A DNA stretch of 26,639 nucleotides from PS1 clade bacterium (GTDB lineage: Bacteria > Pseudomonadota > Alphaproteobacteria > RS24), in NCBI GenBank assembly GCA_016779015.1, contig JADHOK010000006.1, forward strand, positions 1 to 26,639. The letters are read 5' to 3'. Shown here one piece after another: positions 14,660 to 22,679 of the stretch. The notes under the pieces were generated by a model. The model worked only from the letters and a program-made list of their open reading frames with translations. It had not been told where the DNA came from and ran no database searches. Within the stretch, counting starts at the first letter, position 1. The number at the start of each line of letters is the position of its first letter. The translations under genes were made by a program, and so were the position numbers.

Positions 14660-14744
14660 AAAGGTCTCCTACCGATGTTCGAGGCTCATTCATTACCGCG
14701 CGCGCGCCGACTTGTCCATTAAAACAGTCGCTTAAGCGGAGGCT

Positions 14745-15692
14745 TTAGGAGATGTAAATATACGTCATATAGGCGGCGTAAAGCGCCAGACTGATGCCGC
14801 CCTCGGCCCGCGTCATGGCCCGATTGGTGGCGAGGAAAAACAGGCCAAGGCACGCCACGCCAATCATGATGGGAATGTCACGCATGGCCATTATGTCGGC
14901 AATCGGTAGCGGCATCACCACCGCCGTGGCACCGAGAATGAGCAGAATATTGGAAATATTACTGCCGATAATATTACCGACAGCGAGGCCGGCATGGCCG
15001 CGCATGGCGGCCACCAACGAAACCGCAAGCTCGGGCAGGCTGGTGCCGACAGCAACCAGACTGAGGGCAATCACGGCTTCCGAGACGCCCCATAATTTGG
15101 CTTGCGCCACCGCCCCTTCGACCATCAGTTCTGCGCCCCAAACGACGCCCGCAATACCGGCCATCAAAACCAGCACTACCAGCCATGGCCCGCCGGGCAC
15201 GAGGTTTTCATCGACCCCGGCTTCGGCTTCGGTCGTGTCTTCTTCGCGGCGCGCCGAGGTGTAGAGGTGATAGGTGAAAGCGATAAGCCCCATCAGCAGC
15301 GCCACGCCGAACAGGCGGTCGATCATTCCGATCATGCCAAAGATGAATAAGAGCGCTGAGACCGCAAGCATGAAACCGCCATCGCGCGCCAATGTGCCGG
15401 TTGCCACAGCGAACGGACTGACCAGCGCCATCGTGCCCAAGACCAGCAGAATATTGGCGATATTGCTGCCCACCACATTGCCGACCGAGATATCGGGCTG
15501 GCCGTCCAGCACCGCATTGAGGGATACCGTCAGCTCAGGGGCCGAGGTGCCGAAGGCGATAATGGTCAAGCCGATGACCAGCGGCGAGACGCGCAAGCTC
15601 TTGGCCAAAGTGACCGCGCCGCGCAATAAAGCCTCGCCAGCGACACCCAAAACGACAAAGCCCGCAAGCAGCAAAAAAACAGGTGATTCCAT
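14745..15692 (-). CDS. Calcium/sodium antiporter (CaCA family, YrbG-like)
   Basis: The 315-residue integral membrane protein has two inverted alpha-repeats: GTSAPELTVSL with VGNVVGSNIANILLVLG, and GTSLPELAVSL with VGNIIGSNISNILLILG. These carry the ion-binding Glu residues (APEL, LPEL) and Asn residues (GSN). About ten hydrophobic segments are visible, with a central hydrophilic loop (STSARREEDTTEAEAG) separating the halves. It exchanges Na+ (or H+/K+) for Ca2+ across the inner membrane; the precise ions are not decided by sequence. It is divergent from the acyl-CoA synthetase gene and separated from the GNAT gene by 196 bases. Family identification is very secure. Confidence 0.95.
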   Translation of the reverse strand: MESPVFLLLAGFVVLGVAGEALLRGAVTLAKSLRVSPLVIGLTIIAFGTSAPELTVSLNAVLDGQPDISVGNVVGSNIANILLVLGTMALVSPFAVATGTLARDGGFMLAVSALLFIFGMIGMIDRLFGVALLMGLIAFTYHLYTSARREEDTTEAEAGVDENLVPGGPWLVVLVLMAGIAGVVWGAELMVEGAVAQAKLWGVSEAVIALSLVAVGTSLPELAVSLVAAMRGHAGLAVGNIIGSNISNILLILGATAVVMPLPIADIMAMRDIPIMIGVACLGLFFLATNRAMTRAEGGISLALYAAYMTYIYIS

Positions 15693-15860
15693 GCCCTGCT
15701 TTTAGCATGCCTCGGCGCATTGAGTGGAGAAATAACTGAATGGTTCTTTAAAAATGCTTGGCAGCGCGCCGCCAAAGTCTTAGCTTTCTGGCTTATCTCA
15801 TAGCGGGTTTTTATCGCGCCTTTTGAGACAAGAATATCCATAGCGTTGAGGGAGACAAGC

Positions 15861-17477
15861 ATGCAGTGGAATTTCGGAGATATTATTGACGCCATTGTGC
15901 CGGCTCTGCCGGAGGGGCATTTAGCCTTGGTGCATGGCGATCGCGAGATTAGTTGGGCCGAAATGAACGCCCGCTCGAATAATCTGGCTCGCAATTTGCG
16001 CGCCAATGGTGCCGAGACCGGCGATAAGGTCGGCTTTTATATGCGCAACCGCCCTGAATATAGCGAGTTGCTGGTTGCTTGTTTCCGTGGCCGCCTGACC
16101 CATGTGAATGTCAATTATCGATATGTCGCCGATGAGGTGCATTATATTTTCGACAATTCCGACGCCACTGTTGTGGTCTATGGCAAAGAGTTTCGCGACA
16201 ATATCGAAGAACTGCGCCCGCGCCTGCCCAAGGTCAAGCAGTGGATCGAAGTCGGCGACGGCAAAGATTTGCCCGAAGGCATTGTCGATTATGAAACGCT
16301 GGTCAATGAAGGCGATGGCAGCAATCTCGATATTGAGCGCTCCGGCGAAGACCTTTTGTTTCTTTACACCGGCGGCACTACCGGCATGCCGAAAGGCGTG
16401 ATGTGGGAACACCATGCGCTGCGCGAAACGCAAACGCTGGCGTTGCGCGCTTTGGGCGAAGTGCCTGAAAACATGGACGATATTGTCAATCAGATAAAGC
16501 AGAGCGGGCCGGGTCAGGTTTACATTCCGGCCTGCCCGTTGATGCACGGCACCGGCTTGTTTACCGCCATGGGCGTGTTGATGTCTGGCGGCACAATTGT
16601 GACGCTGGAAGCCGCCTCGCTCAATCCGAGTGAATTGTGGTCAACGGTCGAGCGTCGCGGCGTTGAATATATGGCGATTGTCGGCGACGCTTTCGCCAAA
16701 CCGATGCTCAGTGAGTTGGAAGAAAACCCCGGCAAATATGACGTCTCATCGGTCGCCAGCATTATCTCCTCCGGCGTCATGTGGTCGATGGAAGTGAAAC
16801 AGGAAATGCTGAAATATCTGCCCGATGAATGCATGCTGGCGGACAGTTTCGGTTCGTCCGAAGCGATCGGTTTCGGCTCCTCTCTCACCATGAAAAACAT
16901 GCCGGTGAAGACGGCCAAATTCACCACCAATGATTTTTGCAAAGTGTTCGACGAAAACGATAATGAAATCCCGTGGGGCAGCGAAACGCCGGGCTTCATC
17001 GCTTTTGGCGGCCCGATACCGCTCGGCTATTACAAAGATGAAGAGAAAACCGCCAAGACTTTCAAGACCATTAACGGCCAGCGCTTCTCCATCCCCGGCG
17101 ATTACTGTCTGGTATCGCCGGAGGGCGAACTGACGCTGCTGGGGCGCGGCTCGGTGTGCATCAACTCGGCCGGTGAGAAGATTTACCCCGAAGAAGTCGA
17201 GGAAACGCTGAAACTGCACGACGCCATTGACGACGCGCTGGTGGTCGGTGTGCCGGATGAAAAATGGGGTCAGGCCGTCACCGCCGTTGTGAAAACGGTC
17301 GAAGGCGGCGGTTTTGACGAAGAAGAATTGAAAATCTTCTGCAAAGCCAAACTGGCCGCTTATAAGGCGCCGAAGCACGTATTCCATGGCGGCCCGCCTT
17401 TCCGCGCGCCCAATGGCAAGGCAGATTATAAGAGTGTTACCGAGTTCGCCGTGGCCGAGGTCGAAAAGCGCGCATGA
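15861..17477 (+). CDS. AMP-forming acyl-CoA synthetase (FadD-like)
   Basis: The enzyme activates a carboxylic acid to its acyl-AMP and then acyl-CoA. The 538-residue protein has the P-loop YTGGTTGMPKG at 169-179 and an A5-type segment DSFGSSEAIG. It has the A7 segment with GD and LGRGSVCINSAGEKIYPEEVE, and the C-terminal catalytic Lys in APNGKADYK near residue 524. The YTGGTTGMPKGVMW variant is like actinobacterial FadD17/FadD19-type synthetases acting on bulky or branched (e.g. sterol side-chain) acids, so such a substrate is possible (inference). The start ATG 15861 has GGGAGAC upstream; an in-frame ATG 15 bases earlier lacks an RBS. The next gene overlaps its stop by four bases. Confidence 0.93.
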   Translation: MQWNFGDIIDAIVPALPEGHLALVHGDREISWAEMNARSNNLARNLRANGAETGDKVGFYMRNRPEYSELLVACFRGRLTHVNVNYRYVADEVHYIFDNSDATVVVYGKEFRDNIEELRPRLPKVKQWIEVGDGKDLPEGIVDYETLVNEGDGSNLDIERSGEDLLFLYTGGTTGMPKGVMWEHHALRETQTLALRALGEVPENMDDIVNQIKQSGPGQVYIPACPLMHGTGLFTAMGVLMSGGTIVTLEAASLNPSELWSTVERRGVEYMAIVGDAFAKPMLSELEENPGKYDVSSVASIISSGVMWSMEVKQEMLKYLPDECMLADSFGSSEAIGFGSSLTMKNMPVKTAKFTTNDFCKVFDENDNEIPWGSETPGFIAFGGPIPLGYYKDEEKTAKTFKTINGQRFSIPGDYCLVSPEGELTLLGRGSVCINSAGEKIYPEEVEETLKLHDAIDDALVVGVPDEKWGQAVTAVVKTVEGGGFDEEELKIFCKAKLAAYKAPKHVFHGGPPFRAPNGKADYKSVTEFAVAEVEKRA

Positions 17478-18553
17478 CCAGGAAAGTTGCCGTATTCGGC
17501 CAGATGGGGGTAAATTTCGCGCCCCTTATCGAGGAACATTTTGCCGCCAAATATGACGACTGGCAGGTCGTGACATGGCCGTGCGACGACGATACGGACG
17601 CGCGCGATGCGGTGCTGGCCGAATGCGAAGCGGCGGTAATGAGCGCCGATTACATTCTGACGCCGGGCAATTTTGCCGCGCTGATGACCGCGCCCAAGCT
17701 CAAAATCCTCGCCCAGCCTTGGGTCGGCACGGACTGGCTCGATGCCGGTTTTCTGCCCGAAGGATTGATTTACTGCAATGCCGGGGGTCACGCCGCGCCG
17801 ATGGCAGAATATGTGCTGGGCACGATGCTGGAGCACGCGCTGGAGCTGCGCAATATGCACAATGACATGCTGCGCGGGGACTGGAAACGCGCCGGCCGCA
17901 ACGCCGCTCCCGAAGCGCGGCATGGCGATTTGCTCGGCAAGCATGTCGGCATTATCGGCTATGGCGAAATTGCGCAAGCCGTGGCCGGCCGCGCCGCCGC
18001 TTTTGGCATGAATATCTCAGCCATTGCGCGCTCAAAACGCGACAAGACCCCGGCCCCGCTCGACTGGATTGGTCAAAAAGCCGAGTTGCCGAAATTACTG
18101 GCGACAAGCGATTACATCATTTTGACCTGCGACCTCAATGAGGAAACCGAAGGAATGATTGACGCCGCCGCTTTCAAACAGATGAAAGACACCGCCTATA
18201 TCGTCAATGTGGCGCGCGGCGAAGTCATCGACGAAGACGCGCTGTTCGAGGCGCTGAGCGAGAAGCGCATCGCCGGCGCGGCACTCGATACCTGGTATCG
18301 CTATCCGGTCAATATCACCAATGCCGAAGCCGACCCCGATCGCGGCGGCCCCTATCAGGGCTCGAAACACGATTTTAACAGTCTCGATAATGTTCTGATG
18401 ACGCCACATATGTCGGCCCATACATTCGGTGCCGACCGCGGCCGCTATGTATCGATTGCCGAAACCCTGTGCAGCTATGCCGATGGCAGCGCCATTAAGC
18501 GCCATGTCGCCACTGGGTCGGGTGAAAATATCGACGGATTTCAAATGCCGTAA
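17474..18553 (+). CDS. D-isomer-specific 2-hydroxyacid dehydrogenase-like protein with altered active site
   Basis: The 359-residue protein has the NAD-binding Rossmann motif GIIGYGEIAQAVAGRAAAFGM (from about residue 159) and the catalytic Arg in NVARGEVIDEDAL (Arg249). The proton-relay His is in TPHMSAHT (His312). The usual catalytic Glu of the D-V-x-x-x-E-P segment is missing: here the sequence is LDTWYRYP (271-278), with Tyr at the Glu position. The start overlaps the acyl-CoA synthetase stop (ATGA), so the two are co-translated. It may be a dehydrogenase for an unusual hydroxyacid, or a family variant using another residue. The fold assignment is secure, the substrate unknown. Confidence 0.88.
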   Translation: MTRKVAVFGQMGVNFAPLIEEHFAAKYDDWQVVTWPCDDDTDARDAVLAECEAAVMSADYILTPGNFAALMTAPKLKILAQPWVGTDWLDAGFLPEGLIYCNAGGHAAPMAEYVLGTMLEHALELRNMHNDMLRGDWKRAGRNAAPEARHGDLLGKHVGIIGYGEIAQAVAGRAAAFGMNISAIARSKRDKTPAPLDWIGQKAELPKLLATSDYIILTCDLNEETEGMIDAAAFKQMKDTAYIVNVARGEVIDEDALFEALSEKRIAGAALDTWYRYPVNITNAEADPDRGGPYQGSKHDFNSLDNVLMTPHMSAHTFGADRGRYVSIAETLCSYADGSAIKRHVATGSGENIDGFQMP

Positions 18554-18590
18554 AACCTGTCGGGCGCGTCAACTCGCCACGCAGTGACTT

Positions 18591-18608
18591 TTGGCAATGG
18601 CTTGCCAA
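18591..18608 (+). promoter_or_regulatory. Operator-like palindrome upstream of acyl-CoA dehydrogenase pair
   Basis: TTGGCAA and TTGCCAA form a perfect 7-bp inverted repeat with a 4-base spacer. A second, outer repeat GGCGCGTC (18563-18570) / GACGCGCC (18612-18619) is nested around it. The right arm overlaps the proposed -35 box. The size and symmetry fit a TetR-type (for example fatty-acid regulator) operator, but no regulator gene is in view. Confidence 0.45.
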
Positions 18609-18629
18609 GCCGACGCGCCATGCTATCCT
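18602..18629 (+). promoter_or_regulatory. Putative promoter for the acyl-CoA dehydrogenase pair
   Basis: TTGCCA (18602-18607) and TATCCT (18624-18629) are separated by 16 bases and lie about 30 bases before the ACAD1 start. The -35 box overlaps the palindrome at 18591-18608. Confidence 0.4.
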
Positions 18630-18657
18630 GCCGCCAAATGTTATTGAGGAGACAGTT

Positions 18658-19848
18658 ATGACAGCTCTTGATAAATTCCGCGAGGAAACCCGCGCTTGGT
18701 TGGAGGAAAATTGCCCCGAATCGATGCGCACCCCAATGCCCGAACGCGAAATGCCATGGGGCGGGCGCAGAGCCAAATACCCCAATCCTGACACCAAAGT
18801 CTGGATGGACAATATGGCGTCACGCGGCTGGACTGCACCCGAATGGCCGGCCGAATATGGCGGCGGCGGTTTGTCAAAAGACGAAGCCAAAGTGCTGCAA
18901 GAAGAACTGGCCCGCATCAATGCGCGCCCGGCCCTGACCAGCTTCGGTCTTTGGATGCTTGGCCCGGCGCTGTTGGAATTTGCCAGCGAGGAGCAGAAGC
19001 AAAAATACATCCGCGAAATCGTCAATGGCGAGATCCGCTGGTGCCAAGGTTACTCAGAGCCGGGTGCAGGGTCTGACCTCGCCGGTCTGCAAACCAAATG
19101 CGAAGACAAGGGCAATCATTATCTGGTCAATGGCCAGAAAGTTTGGACCTCTTACGCTGACCAGTGCGACATGATTTTCTGCCTCGTGCGCACCGATACC
19201 AGCGTTAAGCATGACGGCATCTCCTTCCTGCTTATCGATATGGACAATGAAGGTGTCGAAGCGCGTCCGATTAAACTGATTTCGGGGGCCTCGCCATTCT
19301 GCGAAACTTTCCTCACCGATGTGAAAGTGCCGAAAGAAAATCTGGTCGGCGAATTGAACAAAGGCTGGACCATTGCCAAGCGTCTGCTGGAGCACGAGCG
19401 CAGCATGATTTCCGGCATGGGCATGGGCGCCGGTGCGGCCTCCATGGGCGGCATGGAAGCGGTGGCCAAGGAAAACTTCGGCACCGATGGCGACAAGATT
19501 GCTGACAGCAGCATCCGCCAAGCCATTGCCGAGCATAAAATGGACCAGCAAGCTTTCGGTCTGACGCTGAAGCGCGCTTCGGCTGAAGCGAAAGCCGGTC
19601 AGGGCATGGGTGCCGCGGCATCAATGTTCAAATATTATGGCACTGAAGTGAATAAGCGCCGCTTTGAGCTGCTGCTCGATGTGATGGGCACGCAAGCTCT
19701 GGGCTGGGAAGGCGAAGGCTTCGACAGCAAAGAGCTTTCCGTTACCCGCAGCTGGCTGCGCTCGAAAGGCAATTCAATCGAAGGCGGCACATCGGAAGTG
19801 CAGCTTAATGTGATTGCCAAGCGTGTGCTCGGCCTGCCGGACGCCTAA
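18658..19848 (+). CDS. Acyl-CoA dehydrogenase, first of a pair
   Basis: This is an FAD enzyme making the 2,3-double bond of an acyl-CoA. The 396-residue protein has GWTAPEWPAEYGG, WCQGYSEPGAGSDLAG (FAD/substrate-binding loop) and a C-terminal SIEGGTSEVQLNVIAKRVLGLP. The last matches the family's YE/GTSE segment except that the usual catalytic Glu position is Gly. The base may thus lie elsewhere, as in isovaleryl- or long-chain types, or be supplied by a partner subunit. The start ATG 18658 has GAGGAGACAG ideally placed. With the next ACAD only 41 bases downstream, the pair resembles heteromeric ACADs known in actinobacterial steroid degradation. Family call secure; subunit arrangement inferred. 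Confidence 0.93.
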   Translation: MTALDKFREETRAWLEENCPESMRTPMPEREMPWGGRRAKYPNPDTKVWMDNMASRGWTAPEWPAEYGGGGLSKDEAKVLQEELARINARPALTSFGLWMLGPALLEFASEEQKQKYIREIVNGEIRWCQGYSEPGAGSDLAGLQTKCEDKGNHYLVNGQKVWTSYADQCDMIFCLVRTDTSVKHDGISFLLIDMDNEGVEARPIKLISGASPFCETFLTDVKVPKENLVGELNKGWTIAKRLLEHERSMISGMGMGAGAASMGGMEAVAKENFGTDGDKIADSSIRQAIAEHKMDQQAFGLTLKRASAEAKAGQGMGAAASMFKYYGTEVNKRRFELLLDVMGTQALGWEGEGFDSKELSVTRSWLRSKGNSIEGGTSEVQLNVIAKRVLGLPDA

Positions 19849-19889
19849 GCCGGCACTGCCGATACTCTGGAATATCAAGGGGGATACTG

Positions 19890-21029
19890 ATGGCACTCGT
19901 GCTGACTGAAGAGCAAACAATGCTTCGCGACATGGCGAAGGATTTTTTCACCGAACAGGTTCCGGTAACCAATTTGCGCAAACTGCGCGATGAAGAAGAT
20001 GATTTGGGCTACGACAAAGACGTCTGGGCGCAAATCGTCGAACTTGGTTTTGCCGGTATTTTGATACCGGAAGAACATGGCGGCACCGGCTTCGGGCCGA
20101 TGGGACTGGGCATTGTGATGACCGAAGCGGGTCGCACATTAGCCGCCTCGCCGCTTTATTCAACCGCCGTTTTGGGGGCCGGGCTTATCCTTGCCGCCGG
20201 TTCGGAAGCGCAAAAAGCCGCGCTGCTGCCGAAAATCGCTGCCGGTGAGATGTTGACCGCTTTGGCGCTCGAAGAAACCAATCATCACAATCCGGTCAAT
20301 GTCGCCATGGCGGCAGAAAAATCCGGCGATGGCTATAAGCTGTCGGGCGAAAAGAAATTCGTCATTGATGGGCATATTGCCGACACGCTGATTGTTGTCG
20401 CGCGCACTGGCGGACAAGCCGGCGAAACGCAAGGCTTGTCCATGTTCCTGGTCGATGCCAAAGCCAAAGGCGTCACCATCACCCGCACCCATATGGTCGA
20501 TAGCCGCAACGCCGCCATCGTTGCATTTGACGGCGTTGAGGTCGGAGCCGACGCCGCATTGGGCGCTATCGGAGCGGCCTATCCGGAACTGGAAAATGTG
20601 CTCGATTTGGGCCGTGCGTGCATCGCTGCCGAAATGCTGGGCGGTGCTGAAGCTGTGTTCGACACAACGCTTGAATACCTCAAGGAACGTAAGCAGTTTG
20701 GCGTCATTATCGGCACTTTTCAGGCGCTGAAACACCGCGCTGCAGAAATGTTCTGCGAGGTGGAAATCTGCCGTTCAGTGGTGCTGGAAGCGCTGTCGGC
20801 GCTTGATGAGCGTCGCAATGATATACCGCGCGCCAGCAGTTTGGCGAAAGCCCGCGTCGGCGAAGCGGCGCGCCTTATCACCAATGAGGGTGTGCAAATG
20901 CATGGCGGCATCGGCATGACCGATGCGGTCGATATGGGTCTGTATCTGAAGCGCGCCCGCGTGCAAGCGCAAATGCTGGGGGGCAGCAATTTCCACCGCG
21001 CCCGCTATGCCGATTTGGGTGGCTATTAA
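19890..21029 (+). CDS. Acyl-CoA dehydrogenase, second of a pair
   Basis: The 379-residue protein has the ACAD N-terminal helices (LTEEQTMLRDMAKDFF) and GFAGILIPEEHGGTG. A substrate/FAD loop ALEETNHHN takes the place of the usual EP-x-x-GSD. ERKQFGVIIGTFQALKHRAAEMF and QMHGGIGMTDAVDMGLYLKR follow. The C-terminus (MLGGSNFHRARYADLGGY) lacks the GTSE segment, as in the FadE28/FadE34-type small subunits. The start at 19890 follows AAGGGGGATACTG. A strong terminator lies after it. It probably forms a heterocomplex with the preceding ACAD (inference). Its deviating substrate loop suggests that FAD or substrate binding may be shared. Confidence 0.92.
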   Translation: MALVLTEEQTMLRDMAKDFFTEQVPVTNLRKLRDEEDDLGYDKDVWAQIVELGFAGILIPEEHGGTGFGPMGLGIVMTEAGRTLAASPLYSTAVLGAGLILAAGSEAQKAALLPKIAAGEMLTALALEETNHHNPVNVAMAAEKSGDGYKLSGEKKFVIDGHIADTLIVVARTGGQAGETQGLSMFLVDAKAKGVTITRTHMVDSRNAAIVAFDGVEVGADAALGAIGAAYPELENVLDLGRACIAAEMLGGAEAVFDTTLEYLKERKQFGVIIGTFQALKHRAAEMFCEVEICRSVVLEALSALDERRNDIPRASSLAKARVGEAARLITNEGVQMHGGIGMTDAVDMGLYLKRARVQAQMLGGSNFHRARYADLGGY

Positions 21030-21049
21030 GCGGTTAAGCAAACCATCGC

Positions 21050-21085
21050 AAGGCCTCGACATTTGGGTGTCGAGGCCTTATTTTT
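21050..21085 (+). terminator. Intrinsic terminator after acyl-CoA dehydrogenase pair
   Basis: A perfect 12-bp stem (AAGGCCTCGACA / TGTCGAGGCCTT, 21050-21061 and 21068-21079) with a 6-base loop is followed by ATTTTTT. It is a textbook rho-independent terminator ending the cluster. Confidence 0.95.
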
Positions 21086-21115
21086 TAAATACGCATATTA
21101 ATCAAAGGAAATGCA

Positions 21116-21343
21116 ATGGCCGATGACGTGCAACAACCGGAGCGGATTACCGTTCTAGCAGAAGAGTTTACGCCCGCCGCTATGGAGTTTCACCGCCGCA
21201 ATATGAGCGCTCGCGGCTATCGCATGGAAGGGCAGATTACGCCGCGTCGCTATATGATGATTGACGGCCCCGGCGAACCACAGGATTTGTTCGACGGTAA
21301 GGAATATTATGCCGTCACTTTTGTTCGCAAAGATGACGAGTAA
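21116..21343 (+). CDS. Hypothetical 75-aa protein upstream of hemA
   Basis: The short cytosolic protein has a charged N-terminus (MADDVQQPERITVLAEEF) and a central stretch of RRNMSARGYRMEGQITPRRYMM. The C-terminal part, FDGKEYYAVTFVRKDDE, has beta-strand-like alternation. There is no membrane segment or signal. The ribosome-binding site AAAGGAAATGC is good, and the gene stands alone between the ACAD-cluster terminator and hemA on the same strand. I do not recognise a family. Codon use matches the neighbours, so it is likely real. Confidence 0.7.
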   Translation: MADDVQQPERITVLAEEFTPAAMEFHRRNMSARGYRMEGQITPRRYMMIDGPGEPQDLFDGKEYYAVTFVRKDDE

Positions 21344-21348
21344 CCCTG

Positions 21349-21367
21349 CGGCAAATAAGCCTTTTTT
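21349..21367 (+). terminator. Weak possible terminator after the 75-aa gene
   Basis: A short GGC/GCC stem around AAATAA is followed by six T residues (21362-21367). The stem is only 3-4 bp, so termination would be inefficient. Confidence 0.3.
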
Positions 21368-21397
21368 GTGTCAAAGCTGGCCTAAACAAGCCAAATA

Positions 21398-21420
21398 AGT
21401 TAAATGTGACAGCGTTAACT
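21398..21420 (+). promoter_or_regulatory. Inverted repeat in hemA leader
   Basis: AGTTAA and TTAACT form perfect 6-bp arms separated by 11 bases, ending 11 bases before the hemA ATG. It could be an operator for a haem, oxygen or redox regulator, but no consensus (for example FNR TTGAT-N4-ATCAA) is matched. Confidence 0.3.
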
Positions 21421-21431
21421 AGGGAAGACTA

Positions 21432-22679
21432 ATGCCGGTCGAATACGACAAACATTTGGACGAAGCGCTCGCATCTTTGCACGATGAGGGGCGCTATCGC
21501 GTGTTCACCGATTTGGCGCGCAGCGCCGGTGCTTTCCCGCGCGCCATGAACCATTCCGTCACGCCGCCGCGCGAGGTGATTGTTTGGTGCTCCAATGATT
21601 ATCTCGGCATGGGCCAGAACCGCGAGGTGATGGACGCCATGAAACACGCTATCGACACAATGGGCACGGGCGCCGGTGGCACACGCAATATTTCCGGCAC
21701 CCATCACATGATTGTCGAACTGGAAAACGAGCTGGCCGATTTGCATGACAAAGAAGCGGCGCTGGTTTTCACCTCAGGCTACATCTCCAATGAAGCGACC
21801 ATTTCGACATTAGCCAAATTGCTTCCCGATTGCCTCATTCTGTCTGATGAGCTTAACCACGCCTCGATGATTGAGGGCGTGCGCCAAAGCGGCTGCTCGA
21901 AACTGATTTGGCGGCACAATGATATTGAGCATCTGGAAAGCCTGCTGCGTGACGCCGATCCGGCGCGCCCCAAGCTGATTGCTTTTGAGAGCGTCTATTC
22001 GATGGATGGCGATATTGCCCCGATTGAGGCGATTTGCGACCTCGCCGAAAAATACGACGCCCTGAACTATCTCGACGAAGTGCATGCCGTCGGCATGTAT
22101 GGGCCGCGCGGCGGCGGCATTGCCGACCGCGACAATCTCATGCAGCGCGTCGATATTATTGAGGGCACTTTGGCCAAAGCGTTCGGCATTATGGGCGGCT
22201 ATATCACCGGCAAACAAAACCTTGTCGACGCCATTCGCTCCTATGCGCCGGGTTTTATCTTCACCACCACATTGCCGCCGACGGTTGCCGCCGGGGCCAT
22301 AAAAAGCGTTCAGCTTGTCAAACAGGCAGACGATTTGCGAGCGTGTCATCACGCACGGGCCGAAAAGCTCAAAACCATGCTGGAAGAGGCCGTTTTGCCG
22401 GTGCTGCGCACTGAGACGCATATCGTCCCGCTAATGGTTGGCGATCCGCTGCTTTGCAAAGCGGCCTCCGACCGTCTGCTGAAAGAGCACAATATTTACA
22501 TTCAGCCAATCAATTATCCGACCGTGCCGCGCGGCACGGAACGGCTCCGCATCACCCCTTCACCGCTGCATGATGACGCGATGATGGCGGCGTTGGTGGA
22601 AGCTGTGCAAGAAGTCTGGGCTTATTTGGATATTTCCTGCGATTTACCGGAATTGATGACCGCGCCCGCGGCTCAGTAA
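21432..22679 (+). CDS. hemA: 5-aminolevulinate synthase (C5/Shemin pathway)
   Basis: This PLP enzyme condenses glycine and succinyl-CoA to 5-aminolevulinate, the first step of haem synthesis in alphaproteobacteria and mitochondria. The 415-residue protein has CSNDYLGMGQN, GTGAGGTRNISGTH, the cofactor residue Asp215 in YLDEVHAVGMYG and the PLP Lys249 in EGTLAKAFG. The start ATG 21432 is preceded by AGGGAAG. Its TAA overlaps the hemH ATG (TAATG), so the two are translationally coupled. Very secure; ALAS is one of the clearest taxon markers in the window. Confidence 0.97.
   Translation: MPVEYDKHLDEALASLHDEGRYRVFTDLARSAGAFPRAMNHSVTPPREVIVWCSNDYLGMGQNREVMDAMKHAIDTMGTGAGGTRNISGTHHMIVELENELADLHDKEAALVFTSGYISNEATISTLAKLLPDCLILSDELNHASMIEGVRQSGCSKLIWRHNDIEHLESLLRDADPARPKLIAFESVYSMDGDIAPIEAICDLAEKYDALNYLDEVHAVGMYGPRGGGIADRDNLMQRVDIIEGTLAKAFGIMGGYITGKQNLVDAIRSYAPGFIFTTTLPPTVAAGAIKSVQLVKQADDLRACHHARAEKLKTMLEEAVLPVLRTETHIVPLMVGDPLLCKAASDRLLKEHNIYIQPINYPTVPRGTERLRITPSPLHDDAMMAALVEAVQEVWAYLDISCDLPELMTAPAAQ

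Noticed and set aside
14689..14707. CG-alternating run (possible Z-DNA) near 14697
   Set aside because: Short and common in GC-rich genomes; no supporting context.
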